Below are positions 17,135-25,842 of a stretch of DNA of 64,000 bases, in pieces. Position numbers and translations under genes: made by a program. The stretch's first letter is position 1, and the number at the start of each line of letters is the position of its first letter. Source of the stretch: Planktothricoides raciborskii GIHE-MW2 (GTDB taxonomy: Bacteria; Cyanobacteriota; Cyanobacteriia; Cyanobacteriales; Laspinemataceae); assembly GCF_040564635.1 (NCBI RefSeq), contig NZ_CP159837.1, positions 515,001 through 579,000 of the forward strand, in the 5' to 3' direction. Below the pieces are notes generated by a model. It saw nothing but the letters and a program-made list of their open reading frames with translations, made no database searches and was not told where the DNA came from.

Positions 17135-18157
17135 TTGTCCAAATCATATCGAGTCGCCATTTTAGGCGCTACAGGTGCAGTTGGCGCAGAGTTGCTAGAA
17201 TTACTCGCCGAGCGGGAATTTCCGTTGGCGGATTTGAAACTTTTGGCTTCCCCTCGTTCAGCGGGCAAAACCCTGGCCTTTAAAGGAGAGGAGTTGCCCG
17301 TGGTGGCGGTGGCAGAAGATTCATTTAATCATGTGGATCTGGTATTAGCCTCAGCGGGAGGTTCCACTTCTAAAGTGTGGGCACCGAAAGCGGTGGAAGC
17401 GGGAGCCGTCGTGATTGATAACTCCAGTGCCTTTCGCATGGATCCCAATGTGCCTTTGGTGGTGCCAGAGGTGAACCCAGAGGCGGCGGCCATGCACCAA
17501 GGAATTATTGCCAACCCCAACTGCACGACGATTTTGATGACGGTAGCTATTTGGCCGTTGCATCAGGTGCAGCCAATTCAGCGGATCGTCGTGGCTACTT
17601 ATCAATCCGCCAGTGGTGCTGGGGCGCGGGCAATGGAAGAGGTGAAAGCTCAGGCGATCGCCATTTTGCAAGGAGAAACCCCCAAAACCGAAGCATTTCC
17701 TTATCCTTTAGCCTTTAATTTATTCCCGCATAATTCTTCCCTCAACGATGTGGGATATTGTGAGGAAGAAATGAAAATGGTGAAAGAAACTCGCAAGATA
17801 TTTAACGCTCCGGATCTCAAAGTCACGGCGACTTGTGTGCGAGTTCCTGTATTGCGGGCTCACTCAGAAGCGATTAACTTAGAATTTAAAGAACCTTTTA
17901 GTGTCACAAAGGTCAGAGAAATTTTGGCCAACTCTCCTGGGGTGAAGTTGGTGGAAGATTGGGAAGCGAATTATTTCCCTATGCCCATCGATGCCACCGG
18001 ACAGGATCCGGTGTTGGTGGGTCGAATTCGTCAAGATATTTCTCATCCTTGTGGTTTAGAAATGTGGATCTGTGGCGATCAAATTCGTAAGGGGGCAGCT
18101 TTAAATGCGGTCCAAATTGCGGAGTTATTAGCCGCCAAAGATTTAATTAAACTTTAA
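17135..18157 (+). CDS. asd: Aspartate-semialdehyde dehydrogenase
   Basis: This enzyme converts aspartyl phosphate to aspartate semialdehyde with NADPH, the branch step to lysine, threonine and methionine. The N-terminal GATGAVGAEL nucleotide loop is at residues 11-20, the catalytic Cys130 in NPNCTT, and the substrate-binding His/Arg region around RVPVLRAHSEA. 340 residues is the family size. The start is TTG at 17135, fixed by a strong AGGAGG at 17121-17126 with 8-base spacing; no in-frame ATG lies nearby. dapA follows 232 bases downstream, consistent with coordinated lysine/cell-wall precursor synthesis. Confidence 0.97.
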   Translation: MSKSYRVAILGATGAVGAELLELLAEREFPLADLKLLASPRSAGKTLAFKGEELPVVAVAEDSFNHVDLVLASAGGSTSKVWAPKAVEAGAVVIDNSSAFRMDPNVPLVVPEVNPEAAAMHQGIIANPNCTTILMTVAIWPLHQVQPIQRIVVATYQSASGAGARAMEEVKAQAIAILQGETPKTEAFPYPLAFNLFPHNSSLNDVGYCEEEMKMVKETRKIFNAPDLKVTATCVRVPVLRAHSEAINLEFKEPFSVTKVREILANSPGVKLVEDWEANYFPMPIDATGQDPVLVGRIRQDISHPCGLEMWICGDQIRKGAALNAVQIAELLAAKDLIKL

Positions 18158-18389
18158 TTAAACCGACAGCCACTTTCGGGTGACTGCTTAATTTGAGAGG
18201 CCAAACGGATTAGTTTAACTGATTATAGGCAAGAGAAATTTGCCAAAATTTCCCTTGCTTTGATGAGTACGGCGAATCTATGACCATTATGCCATCAGCG
18301 CCAGTGATTGCCGATTCAATAAAGTGCCGATTCAACCATGAAGTGCTGATGGATGATGGCAGGCTCAATTAGATGACAAATAATAAGGA

Positions 18390-19289
18390 GTGCAAGAAGT
18401 CAGTGTGGTAAATTTTGGACGTGTTTTCACCGCGATGATTACGCCGTTTAAAGCCAACGGTGATGTGAATTATGATGTGGCTGAAAAATTAGCGGTTTAT
18501 TTGGCAGAAAATGGCACCGATACGGTGTTGGTATGCGGCACCACAGGGGAGTCTCCGACTTTAACTCGGGCAGAAGAATTTGAATTATTTCGCGTGGTTA
18601 AAAATGCTGTAGCAGGAAAAGCTAAGGTTCTGGTGGGTACTGGGTCAAACTCCACTCGTGAGGCGATCTCGGCCACTGAAGAAGCGGCTAAACTGGGAAT
18701 TGACGGGTCTTTGCAAGTGGTTCCTTATTACAATAAACCCCCACAAGAAGGACTCTATCAGCATTTTGCGGCGGTGGCGGCTGCTTGTCCCGAACTGCCC
18801 TTAATTCTGTACAACATTCCGGGAAGAACGGGTCAAAATATGACCCCAGAAACCGTGGCTCGTTTAGCAGAAATTCCTAATATTGTGGGGATTAAAGAAG
18901 CTAGTGGGAATTTGGATCAAGCAAGTCAAATTCGCCGCTTAACTTCCCCGGAATTTGCGATTTATTCAGGAGATGATTCTCTCACTTTGCCCCTGATGTC
19001 CATTGGGGGGAAAGGGGTTATTAGTGTAGCGGCTCATCTCGTGGGCAACCAATTACAAGAGATGGTGCAAGCTTTTGAAAAGGGTGAAGTTCAACGCGCT
19101 GCGGAAATTGATCGAACTCTATATCCATTGTTTAAAACGTTATTTTTGACGACGAATCCCATTCCGGTAAAAATGGCTTTAAAACTCCAAGGCTGGGATG
19201 TGGGTTCGACTCGTTTACCTTTGTGCGATCCGCCAGAGGAAATTACCCAAAAATTAGCCGCAGTGATGAAGGAACTGAATCTACTTTAG
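18390..19289 (+). CDS. dapA: 4-hydroxy-tetrahydrodipicolinate synthase
   Basis: DapA condenses aspartate semialdehyde with pyruvate, the product step after Asd. It is a TIM-barrel aldolase: GTTGESPTL near residue 50, catalytic Tyr in LYNIPGRTG and Schiff-base Lys169 in GIKEASGN. The start is GTG 18390 or GTG 18405; AATAAGGAG overlaps the first, so the second (MVNFGRVF) fits the family start better. The TAG stop at 19287-19289 is itself the first three bases of an 11-bp tandem repeat array, listed separately. rnj follows on the same strand. Confidence 0.97.
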   Translation: MQEVSVVNFGRVFTAMITPFKANGDVNYDVAEKLAVYLAENGTDTVLVCGTTGESPTLTRAEEFELFRVVKNAVAGKAKVLVGTGSNSTREAISATEEAAKLGIDGSLQVVPYYNKPPQEGLYQHFAAVAAACPELPLILYNIPGRTGQNMTPETVARLAEIPNIVGIKEASGNLDQASQIRRLTSPEFAIYSGDDSLTLPLMSIGGKGVISVAAHLVGNQLQEMVQAFEKGEVQRAAEIDRTLYPLFKTLFLTTNPIPVKMALKLQGWDVGSTRLPLCDPPEEITQKLAAVMKELNLL

Positions 19290-19393
19290 CTATGTTTTAG
19301 CTATGTTTTAGCTATGTTTTAGCTATGTTGTAGTTATGTTGTAGCTATGTTGTAGCTATGTTGTAGCTATGTTGTAGCTATGTTGTAGCTATG
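19287..19393 (+). repeat. 11-bp tandem repeat array beginning at the dapA stop codon
   Basis: Nine full units and one partial of TAGCTATGTTK run from 19287 to 19393. The first three end in TTT, the later ones in TTG, and one unit has TAGTTATG. The first TAG is the dapA stop codon, so every unit carries a potential stop in that phase. The graded TTT to TTG pattern indicates stepwise slippage or unequal exchange. Confidence 0.95.
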
Positions 19394-19568
19394 GACAATT
19401 CTGGACAATATTAACTGGACAATATTAAATAGCTGTCTAAAGTGTTTAGAAGATATGAAGTCTGACGGCTGAGGCTCAGGCTTCATGTTTCCTTATTGAT
19501 ACTTTTCTAATGAACATCTATTTACCTTTTTTCTGAAATTTCTGAAAAACCTAGAAACCTAATTAAAA

Positions 19569-21341
19569 ATGAGTAAGAACAATAACTCAAGTGCCGCCCT
19601 AAAAATTATACCTTTAGGCGGACTTCATGAAATTGGCAAGAATACTTGCGTCTTTGAGTACAAAGATGAAATTATTTTGTTAGATGCCGGTTTAGCGTTT
19701 CCTACGGATGGGATGCACGGCGTTAACATTGTTTTACCCGATATGACTTATTTGCGAGAAAATCGCCATAAGATCAAGGGGATGATTGTGACTCACGGCC
19801 ATGAGGATCATATTGGGGGGATTGCTTTTCATTTAAAGCAATTTGATATTCCGGTGATCTATGGGCCACGATTGGCGATGAGTTTGTTAGAAGGAAAATT
19901 AGAAGAAGCCGGGGTGAGCGATCGCACTGAGTTGCGATCTATTCGACCCCGGGATATTGTCCGCATTGGCAAATCTTTCTTAGTTGAATATATCCGCAAT
20001 ACCCACTCAATTGTGGATAGTTTTACGGTGGCGATTCATACCCCATTGGGCGTGGTGATTCATACGGGTGACTTTAAAATCGATCACACCCCCGTAGATG
20101 GTCAACCGTTTGATTTGCAAAAATTGGCGGAACATGGGGAAAAGGGTGTGCTTTGTTTAATTAGTGATTCAACTAACGCCGAAGTTCCGGGCTTTACTCC
20201 GTCGGAAAGTTCCGTTTATCCGAATTTAGACCGAATTTTTGCTCAAGCTGCGGGACGGTTATTAGTCACTACTTTTGCTTCCTCGGTACACCGATTGAAT
20301 ATTGTTTTGCAGTTAGCCCAGAAGCATGGTCGGACTGTCTCGGTGGTGGGGCGATCGATGTTAAATGTGATTGCCCATGCCCGGAATTTGGGATATATCA
20401 AATGTGAAGATAGTCTATTTCAACCTTTGCATGGGATTCGGAATTTACCGGATCATCAGGTGTTGATTTTAACCACCGGATCTCAAGGAGAACCGATGTC
20501 AGCCTTAAATCGCATCGCCAACGGCGAACACCGCAAAATCAAAATTCGTTCTGGGGATACGGTGGTCTTTTCGGCCAACCCCATTCCCGGTAATACGATC
20601 GCGGTGGTTAATACCATTGATAAACTGATGCAGCAAGGTGCGAACGTGATTTATGGCCGAGATAAAGGAATTCACGTTTCTGGTCACGGCTGTCAGGAAG
20701 ACCAGAAGTTAATGATTGCCCTGACTCGTCCGAAATTTTTCTTGCCGGTGCATGGGGAATATCGGATGCTGGTTAAGCACGCACAAACTGCGCAAAGTAT
20801 GGGGATTCCCCCAGAAAATATGGTGATTATCAACAATGGCGATGTGGTGGAACTGACGGAAGATTCTATTGGCATTGTTGATAAAGTCCCTTCGGGAATT
20901 GAACTGGTGGATTCTTCCCGTGTGGGTGTGGTCAAAGATAATGTGCTCAAGGAACGGCAACAGTTAGCGGAAGATGGTGTAGTGACTGTGGCAGCGGCGA
21001 TCGGCTGGAATGGATCCTTGGTTGCTCAACCGGAGGTTCATTTGCGCGGGGTCGTTTCTTCCCTGGAACATTCTCATCTTCAGGTTTGGGTACAAGACAA
21101 GATTGAAGAACTTCTGAGCAGTCACTGGAGTGATTTTGCCGAATCTTTTGATGATGGCAATGTGGACGTTGACTGGGAAGGTCTGCGGGTTCAGGTGGAA
21201 CGAGAACTGGTTCGCCAATTGCGTCGCAAATTCCAAAGTAATCCTTTGTTGGTGTTCTTGATGCAAACTCCCCAAGAACCTCCGGTGAAAACGACAACCG
21301 GACGGCGCCGTACCCGCAGTGCGGCGAAAGTGGCTTCTTAG
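19569..21341 (+). CDS. rnj: Ribonuclease J
   Basis: This is a metallo-beta-lactamase/beta-CASP ribonuclease of 590 residues, acting as 5'-3' exo- and endoribonuclease in RNA decay and rRNA maturation. The metal-binding box HGHEDHIGG is near residue 78. Other motifs are THSIVDSFTVAI, HTGDFKID, SDSTNAEVPGFTPSE, the beta-CASP block TTGSQGEPMSAL, and SGHGCQEDQKLMI with PVHGEYRM. The basic C-terminus (TTGRRRTRSAAK) may contact RNA or partners. asd-dapA-rnj is a recurrent cyanobacterial order. A hairpin at 21376-21407 follows the stop. Confidence 0.96.
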   Translation: MSKNNNSSAALKIIPLGGLHEIGKNTCVFEYKDEIILLDAGLAFPTDGMHGVNIVLPDMTYLRENRHKIKGMIVTHGHEDHIGGIAFHLKQFDIPVIYGPRLAMSLLEGKLEEAGVSDRTELRSIRPRDIVRIGKSFLVEYIRNTHSIVDSFTVAIHTPLGVVIHTGDFKIDHTPVDGQPFDLQKLAEHGEKGVLCLISDSTNAEVPGFTPSESSVYPNLDRIFAQAAGRLLVTTFASSVHRLNIVLQLAQKHGRTVSVVGRSMLNVIAHARNLGYIKCEDSLFQPLHGIRNLPDHQVLILTTGSQGEPMSALNRIANGEHRKIKIRSGDTVVFSANPIPGNTIAVVNTIDKLMQQGANVIYGRDKGIHVSGHGCQEDQKLMIALTRPKFFLPVHGEYRMLVKHAQTAQSMGIPPENMVIINNGDVVELTEDSIGIVDKVPSGIELVDSSRVGVVKDNVLKERQQLAEDGVVTVAAAIGWNGSLVAQPEVHLRGVVSSLEHSHLQVWVQDKIEELLSSHWSDFAESFDDGNVDVDWEGLRVQVERELVRQLRRKFQSNPLLVFLMQTPQEPPVKTTTGRRRTRSAAKVAS

Positions 21342-21375
21342 TCTTTCTGACTAGCTTGCATTAGTAGCAAAAGTA

Positions 21376-21407
21376 GTAGGGTGGGCAAAAACATTTGCCC
21401 ACCCTAC
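21376..21407. terminator. Bidirectional hairpin between rnj and an M50 protease gene
   Basis: The perfect 14-bp stem GTAGGGTGGGCAAA/TTTGCCCACCCTAC is followed on the plus strand by a T-rich tract. It lies between convergent genes, so it can end transcription of rnj. A partial second copy of the arm (CCCCACCCTAC) is near 21431. Confidence 0.6.
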
Positions 21408-21450
21408 ATTGATTTTTATTGAAATGTTTTTCCCCACCCTACATTTATCT

Positions 21451-22203
21451 TTATTGACGATAGGCAATTCGCAGGCTTTGAACTAAGAGAAGAAATGATG
21501 TGGCGGCGATTAAACTGCCCCAAAACCAATAAGGTAATAAGAGTTGTTCGGCGATTTGACCTGTGTCAGAAAGCATATTTCGACCGCCAATGGTGACGCT
21601 ATGAGTAAATAAGTAGTCAAGTTGATGGAAGGTACTGATACAGGCTTGTGTACCGAGGAATTGAATGGCAAATCCTTGTAACCATTTGGGGCTTTTCAGG
21701 GCAATGATAAGGATGGTGATTCCGAGTAAAGAAATGGCGATGATGCCAAATAGCGATCGCACCCATAAAAATACGGAAAGGAGAAGTATTCCCCCTAAAA
21801 ATATCAGACTATAATGGGCGTGCCGAAATTTCCTACTAGCGATAATAAACAATGCTCCAGCAATGGGCGGCCCCATGAGTCCAGCGGCAGCAACTAAAGC
21901 CCGACCAATTGGGCCTAGAAATAATTTTCCGCTATGTTGAGCTAGTCCACTGCCGTTCTGGTAGAGGACTAATTTTTGAAAGTTCCCTCCGAGTATAATT
22001 GCGGCTAAACCATGCCCCATTTCGTGAAACCATGTGGCTAAAATTGTGAAGGGGTATAAAATATAATTCCCCCAGGGAAATTGCCATAATACGACTGTGG
22101 TGATCGCGGCAATAATTAACCAACTTAAGCCCATTTTTTCTACGGTATTTGGTGATATGCTTTTTCCAGAAACTGGGTCTGGGATATCCGAGAATTTTTT
22201 CAT
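21451..22203 (-). CDS. M50-family metallopeptidase, membrane-embedded
   Basis: This is a 250-residue multi-pass membrane protein with the zinc motif HEMGH near residue 63 (WFHEMGHGLAAI). That motif is typical of site-2-protease/M50B-like intramembrane proteases. Hydrophobic segments flank it (LIIAAITTVVLWQF before; IGRALVAAAGLMGPP, LIFLGGILLLSVFLW and IAISLLGITILIIAL after). The second motif with a metal-binding Asp is not obvious; an HQLDYLF segment near residue 193 is a candidate. Targets are unknown. It is convergent with rnj and stands alone. Confidence 0.8.
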   Translation of the reverse strand: MKKFSDIPDPVSGKSISPNTVEKMGLSWLIIAAITTVVLWQFPWGNYILYPFTILATWFHEMGHGLAAIILGGNFQKLVLYQNGSGLAQHSGKLFLGPIGRALVAAAGLMGPPIAGALFIIASRKFRHAHYSLIFLGGILLLSVFLWVRSLFGIIAISLLGITILIIALKSPKWLQGFAIQFLGTQACISTFHQLDYLFTHSVTIGGRNMLSDTGQIAEQLLLPYWFWGSLIAATSFLLLVQSLRIAYRQ

Positions 22204-22469
22204 TGAAGATACCTAATCACTGTATTTCGTTTAATATCTTTATTTTAATCAATTATTCTAATCAATACCCAAAAAAACACGCCCTGATTTTTCTGGAGCA
22301 ACACCACGACTAAACAGCGATTAAACAGGGACTAAACAGCGAGCGGTTCTAATATATGGATTATAATATAATCTTAGGACAACAAACAACCAACAGAAAC
22401 CAATAGGGAACAACCCACCGGGAATGGTAAACAAACAACAAAGAACCAACAACCAATAACAAATCAACC

Positions 22470-22652
22470 CTAATTTTGAGTATTTTCACTGATTGTCGGT
22501 GCGGACTCTAGTTGTAAGGTACTGATTAGGGTTGGTTGGGTGGTATTTTGTGCCGCTCGCTGGTTGAAATTGCTTTGAGATGTAGAGTTGACTGATAAAA
22601 ATAAATGTAAAGATAACGTGATGGTGGCGGCGAGTAATAGTTTTCTGAGCAT
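22470..22652 (-). CDS. Small secreted or membrane-anchored hypothetical protein
   Basis: This is a 60-residue ORF from ATG 22650-22652, chosen because AGGAAGG lies 8-9 bases upstream. The first 22 residues form a signal or anchor segment (MLRKLLLAATITLSLHLFL). The remainder is Ser/Thr/Gln/Asn-rich (NSTSQSNFNQRAAQNTTQ), as in small exported cyanobacterial proteins. No homology is recognised. It lies upstream of the M50 gene, separated by a repeat-rich gap. Confidence 0.45.
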   Translation of the reverse strand: MLRKLLLAATITLSLHLFLSVNSTSQSNFNQRAAQNTTQPTLISTLQLESAPTISENTQN

Positions 22653-22828
22653 ATTTGTGATCCTTCCTGGTATAGTCAACAATGGGATTGCCTATATCTG
22701 TATAATCAAGGATTTTTGAGCCACCGTGGGCGATCGCTATCTCTGAAAATGGTGATATATTCAGAGAAGTTTTGTGACGGCGATCGCCGATGGTTTGAGT
22801 TGACAATGGATATGGGTGCCAAAATGCG

Positions 22829-23605
22829 CTAAAACATCAACTGGAGAATACTTAAACCCAGAGAAGTAATGGTCTGGAGGACATTGCTCCCGCCCTGTTT
22901 GGGGGGATTTTCCACCAATTCAATCTGAGCTAATAACTGTTGGCTGGTTTCAAAGGCTTGGACGTTATTTTGCGCGGCAAATAATTGGGAGGCGATTTCT
23001 GCATCTGCCCGGGCTGGTTGGGTTTTGCCCATTTGTAATTGCACAATGCTTCGAGCTAAATAAGCGGGGGCAAACTCCTCATTAAGTGCCAAAGCTTGGT
23101 TAAAAAAGTCAATGGCTTTGGGCAGGTTGTTTTGTTGGGCAGCAGTAACGCCCCAGTTATAAACATCTTCAACTTTTAAGAACGCTGCTGGGGTGCCAAT
23201 CGCCCCCTGTAAGTTGGCCCCGTTTAACTGAGCATCGGTTAAATCCGCGTCTGCTAGGTAAGCCCCTCGGAGATCCGCGCCTCGGAGATCCGCGCCTTTA
23301 AAATTGGCGCCACTGAGATCGGCGCCGAAAAAAGAGGTGCCTCGGAGATCGGCGCCGCTAAAGTCCGCATAACTTAAGATGGCTCGACTGAGGTTGGCAC
23401 GAGTTAAAATGGCTTGGCTGAGGTTGGCGTTGGGTAAGTTGGCCATGACCAAACCGGCCCCACTGAGATCGCAGCCAGGACATTGTTTGGTGGAAAGGAG
23501 TTGGCGGGTGTGCTGAAAGTTTTCGGCGGTGGCGACGGGAGCGAAACAAAGGGTACTGAGTACCGCTAGGGGGATGATATTTGTTATCTTCATAAGACCT
23601 GCCAT
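22829..23605 (-). CDS. Secreted pentapeptide-repeat protein with TPR-like tail
   Basis: The protein has 258 residues. An N-terminal signal peptide (IIPLAVLSTLCFAPVATAEN) is cut after ATA or so. About 15 pentapeptide repeats of the A(D/N)LxX type follow (residues 50-140; ANLSQAILTRANLSR, GADLRGADLRGAYLAD). They are preceded by CPGCDLSGAGL, a form common in cyanobacteria. The C-terminal half is helical with a TPR-like pair (AIDFFNQALALNEEFAPAY and AYLARSIVQLQMGK). Pentapeptide repeats fold as a right-handed beta-helix; the role is unknown, probably periplasmic. The start could also be the internal ATG at codon 5 (MKITNIIPL). Confidence 0.85.
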   Translation of the reverse strand: MAGLMKITNIIPLAVLSTLCFAPVATAENFQHTRQLLSTKQCPGCDLSGAGLVMANLPNANLSQAILTRANLSRAILSYADFSGADLRGTSFFGADLSGANFKGADLRGADLRGAYLADADLTDAQLNGANLQGAIGTPAAFLKVEDVYNWGVTAAQQNNLPKAIDFFNQALALNEEFAPAYLARSIVQLQMGKTQPARADAEIASQLFAAQNNVQAFETSQQLLAQIELVENPPKQGGSNVLQTITSLGLSILQLMF

Positions 23606-23793
23606 CAGTATCAGCGATAGGTTGATTTAGTAGGGGTATATTTTCAAATTATAGTGATCGCAATAGCGATCACACTTCCAGGGCTAACCGATTTGCACCG
23701 ATTTGCTAGAATTGGTGGCAATTTGCGTGTGCGGTAGCAATCCGCTTTTGGAAAATAACGGAAAATTTATTAGAGATTTATTGAATACTGGCT

Positions 23794-25557
23794 ATGATTG
23801 GACAAACTTTGCGATCGCGCTACAAAATAATTCAGGAATTGCTATCGGCTGTTCGGCAGAAAGTTTATCTGGCTGAGGATACCTTGGCAGAACAGCCCCT
23901 ACCGCCTAAGTATATCGTCAGGCAGTTTCTCGTGGAAACTATGCAAAAAGAAATCGGGCGGTTATTCCGGGAAGCGGTGGGAGAAATTTTTCAATTAGCG
24001 AACTATCACAGTCAAATTCCCGATATTATCGATTATTTTGAGGACGATCGCAGCTTGTATCTGGTGGAAGAGGCGATCGAGGGTCATCCTTTGAGTCAGG
24101 AGGTGACGGTTGGTCGGCAGTGGTCAGAAGCGGATACGATCGAACTGCTCAAAGAGATTTTGGAATTAGTGGCACTGCTACATCAGCAAAAAGTGATTCA
24201 TTTGAATCTTTGTCCAGAGAATGTTTGGCGTCGCCAAAGTGATGGCAAACTGATTTTGACGAATTTTGGTAATATTGAGCGGGTCAGTACCCTGGTTTTA
24301 GATGAGTTTTGGCAAGCTACTAGCCGCGCACCTGTGGGCATTGCTGGTTATATGCCCAGCGAGCAATATCTGGGGGTGCCAAAATTGGCCAGCGATCTTT
24401 ATGCGGTGGGTGCGATCGCGATTTTTGCCCTGACAGGGATACCGCCGTATCAATTGCCCAAAGACCCAGATACGTTAGAAATTGTTTGGCGCGATCGGAC
24501 ACAGGTACAGGTGAGTGAAGCCCTGGTCAAGTTTTTGAATAAATTGATCTGCTATGACTTTAATCGGCGCTATCTGAATGCAGAGGAAGCGTTAGAAGCG
24601 CTGATGATGACAGTGCCTCAAGCACAACCGAGGGTTTCCCCGTTGCCGGTGCAAGTGGATCAAGCTTATGGTTATCAAGACCGTTACGGCAAACTGGTGA
24701 TTCAGCCAGAATTTAATCTAGCTTATGAATTTGTCGGCGGTTTGGCAGCGGTTAAAGTTGGGAAAAAATGGGGCTATATTAACGAGGAAGCCACTTTTGT
24801 GATTTCGCCAAAGTTCGATCAGGCTTCAACTTTTAGTGAAGGATTAGCCAGAGTTCAAATAGGTAGTAAATATGGCTATATTAATCGCTCTGGGGAGATG
24901 GCGATTTCACCACAATTTTCTCAAGCGATGAACTTCCATGAAGGGTTAGCGGCAGTGGCGATTAATGACCAATGGCATTATATTGATAAAACTGGCAATA
25001 TTGTGATTTCTCCTCCGGGCGATCGCCAGGTAGTATCGGGCTGGGCTAGTCATTTTTCCGGGGGTCTGGCTCGCTTCAAGACCATATTTTTCGGGGGTGG
25101 GCATCGTTATGGGTTTATTGACAAAACTGGTCAAGTGGCAATTTCCCCAGAATTTGAGGAAGCCAGCCACTTTTCTCAGGGTTTAGCCCGGGTAAAAATC
25201 GGTTACAAATGGGGTTTTATTGACAAAAAAGGTCAAATTGCTATTGCTCTAGAATTTGATCAAGCCGATGATTTTTATGGGGGTTTCGCGGCAATTAACC
25301 AATTTAATAAGTGGGGATTAATTAACCAGATTGGTCAATTAATTATTGAGCCTAAGTATGATAAAATTGGTAAATTTTCTGAGCATTTATGTCCTGTGAA
25401 AATGGGCTATAAATGGGGTTATATTGATGTGAGCGATCGCTTTGTGATTCCCCCGCAATATGATTTGGCTTTTCCCTTTATCAATGGTTTGGCTTTAGTT
25501 AATTTATCCGGCAACCGTGGGTATATTGATAAGATGGGTAATTTTATCAAACGTTGA
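23794..25557 (+). CDS. Ser/Thr kinase-like pseudokinase with WG repeats
   Basis: Residues 1-270 have a protein-kinase fold: RYKIIQELL at the start, LLHQQKVIHLNLCPENVW as catalytic loop, DLYAVGAIAIFALTGIPPY as helix F. Key residues are replaced: the glycine loop is gone, the VAIK Lys is Arg43 (YIVRQF), the HRD Asp is Asn138 (HLNLCPEN) and the DFG Asp is Asn157 (TNFG). Residues 288-587 are seven or so WG repeats (KKWGYINE, SKYGYINR, QWHYIDKTG, YKWGFIDKKG), a ligand- or protein-binding beta domain. It is probably a non-phosphorylating scaffold or sensor. No membrane segment is seen. It stands alone on the plus strand. Confidence 0.88.
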   Translation: MIGQTLRSRYKIIQELLSAVRQKVYLAEDTLAEQPLPPKYIVRQFLVETMQKEIGRLFREAVGEIFQLANYHSQIPDIIDYFEDDRSLYLVEEAIEGHPLSQEVTVGRQWSEADTIELLKEILELVALLHQQKVIHLNLCPENVWRRQSDGKLILTNFGNIERVSTLVLDEFWQATSRAPVGIAGYMPSEQYLGVPKLASDLYAVGAIAIFALTGIPPYQLPKDPDTLEIVWRDRTQVQVSEALVKFLNKLICYDFNRRYLNAEEALEALMMTVPQAQPRVSPLPVQVDQAYGYQDRYGKLVIQPEFNLAYEFVGGLAAVKVGKKWGYINEEATFVISPKFDQASTFSEGLARVQIGSKYGYINRSGEMAISPQFSQAMNFHEGLAAVAINDQWHYIDKTGNIVISPPGDRQVVSGWASHFSGGLARFKTIFFGGGHRYGFIDKTGQVAISPEFEEASHFSQGLARVKIGYKWGFIDKKGQIAIALEFDQADDFYGGFAAINQFNKWGLINQIGQLIIEPKYDKIGKFSEHLCPVKMGYKWGYIDVSDRFVIPPQYDLAFPFINGLALVNLSGNRGYIDKMGNFIKR

Positions 25558-25842
25558 TCGATCGTTAATCCATCAGCGTTTGGCGGATGGGGGTTGCGTT
25601 CCTGGTCATGCGGGGAGGGGTCAGCAGTCGTTGACCCCGACTGCCCTCGTCTCCGTAAATACTCGCAACAAAAGTAACAAAAAATTAAGCGATCGCCCAT
25701 TGGCGATATTTTTTTTTACAATATAAGTAAATTTACAGACAAGTCCAGGAATTGTGAGACAAAGTAGAAACGATTTGCCGAATTCTGGAATCTGTCGTTT
25801 ATTTTTCCATCAGTAAAACTCCTCAATTGCAGCACCAAAATT

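Noticed and set aside
19287-19393. Possible CRISPR-like array
   Set aside because: Units are contiguous 11-mers with no spacers, so it is a simple tandem repeat. The 13-bp array at 59549-59640 was rejected for the same reason.
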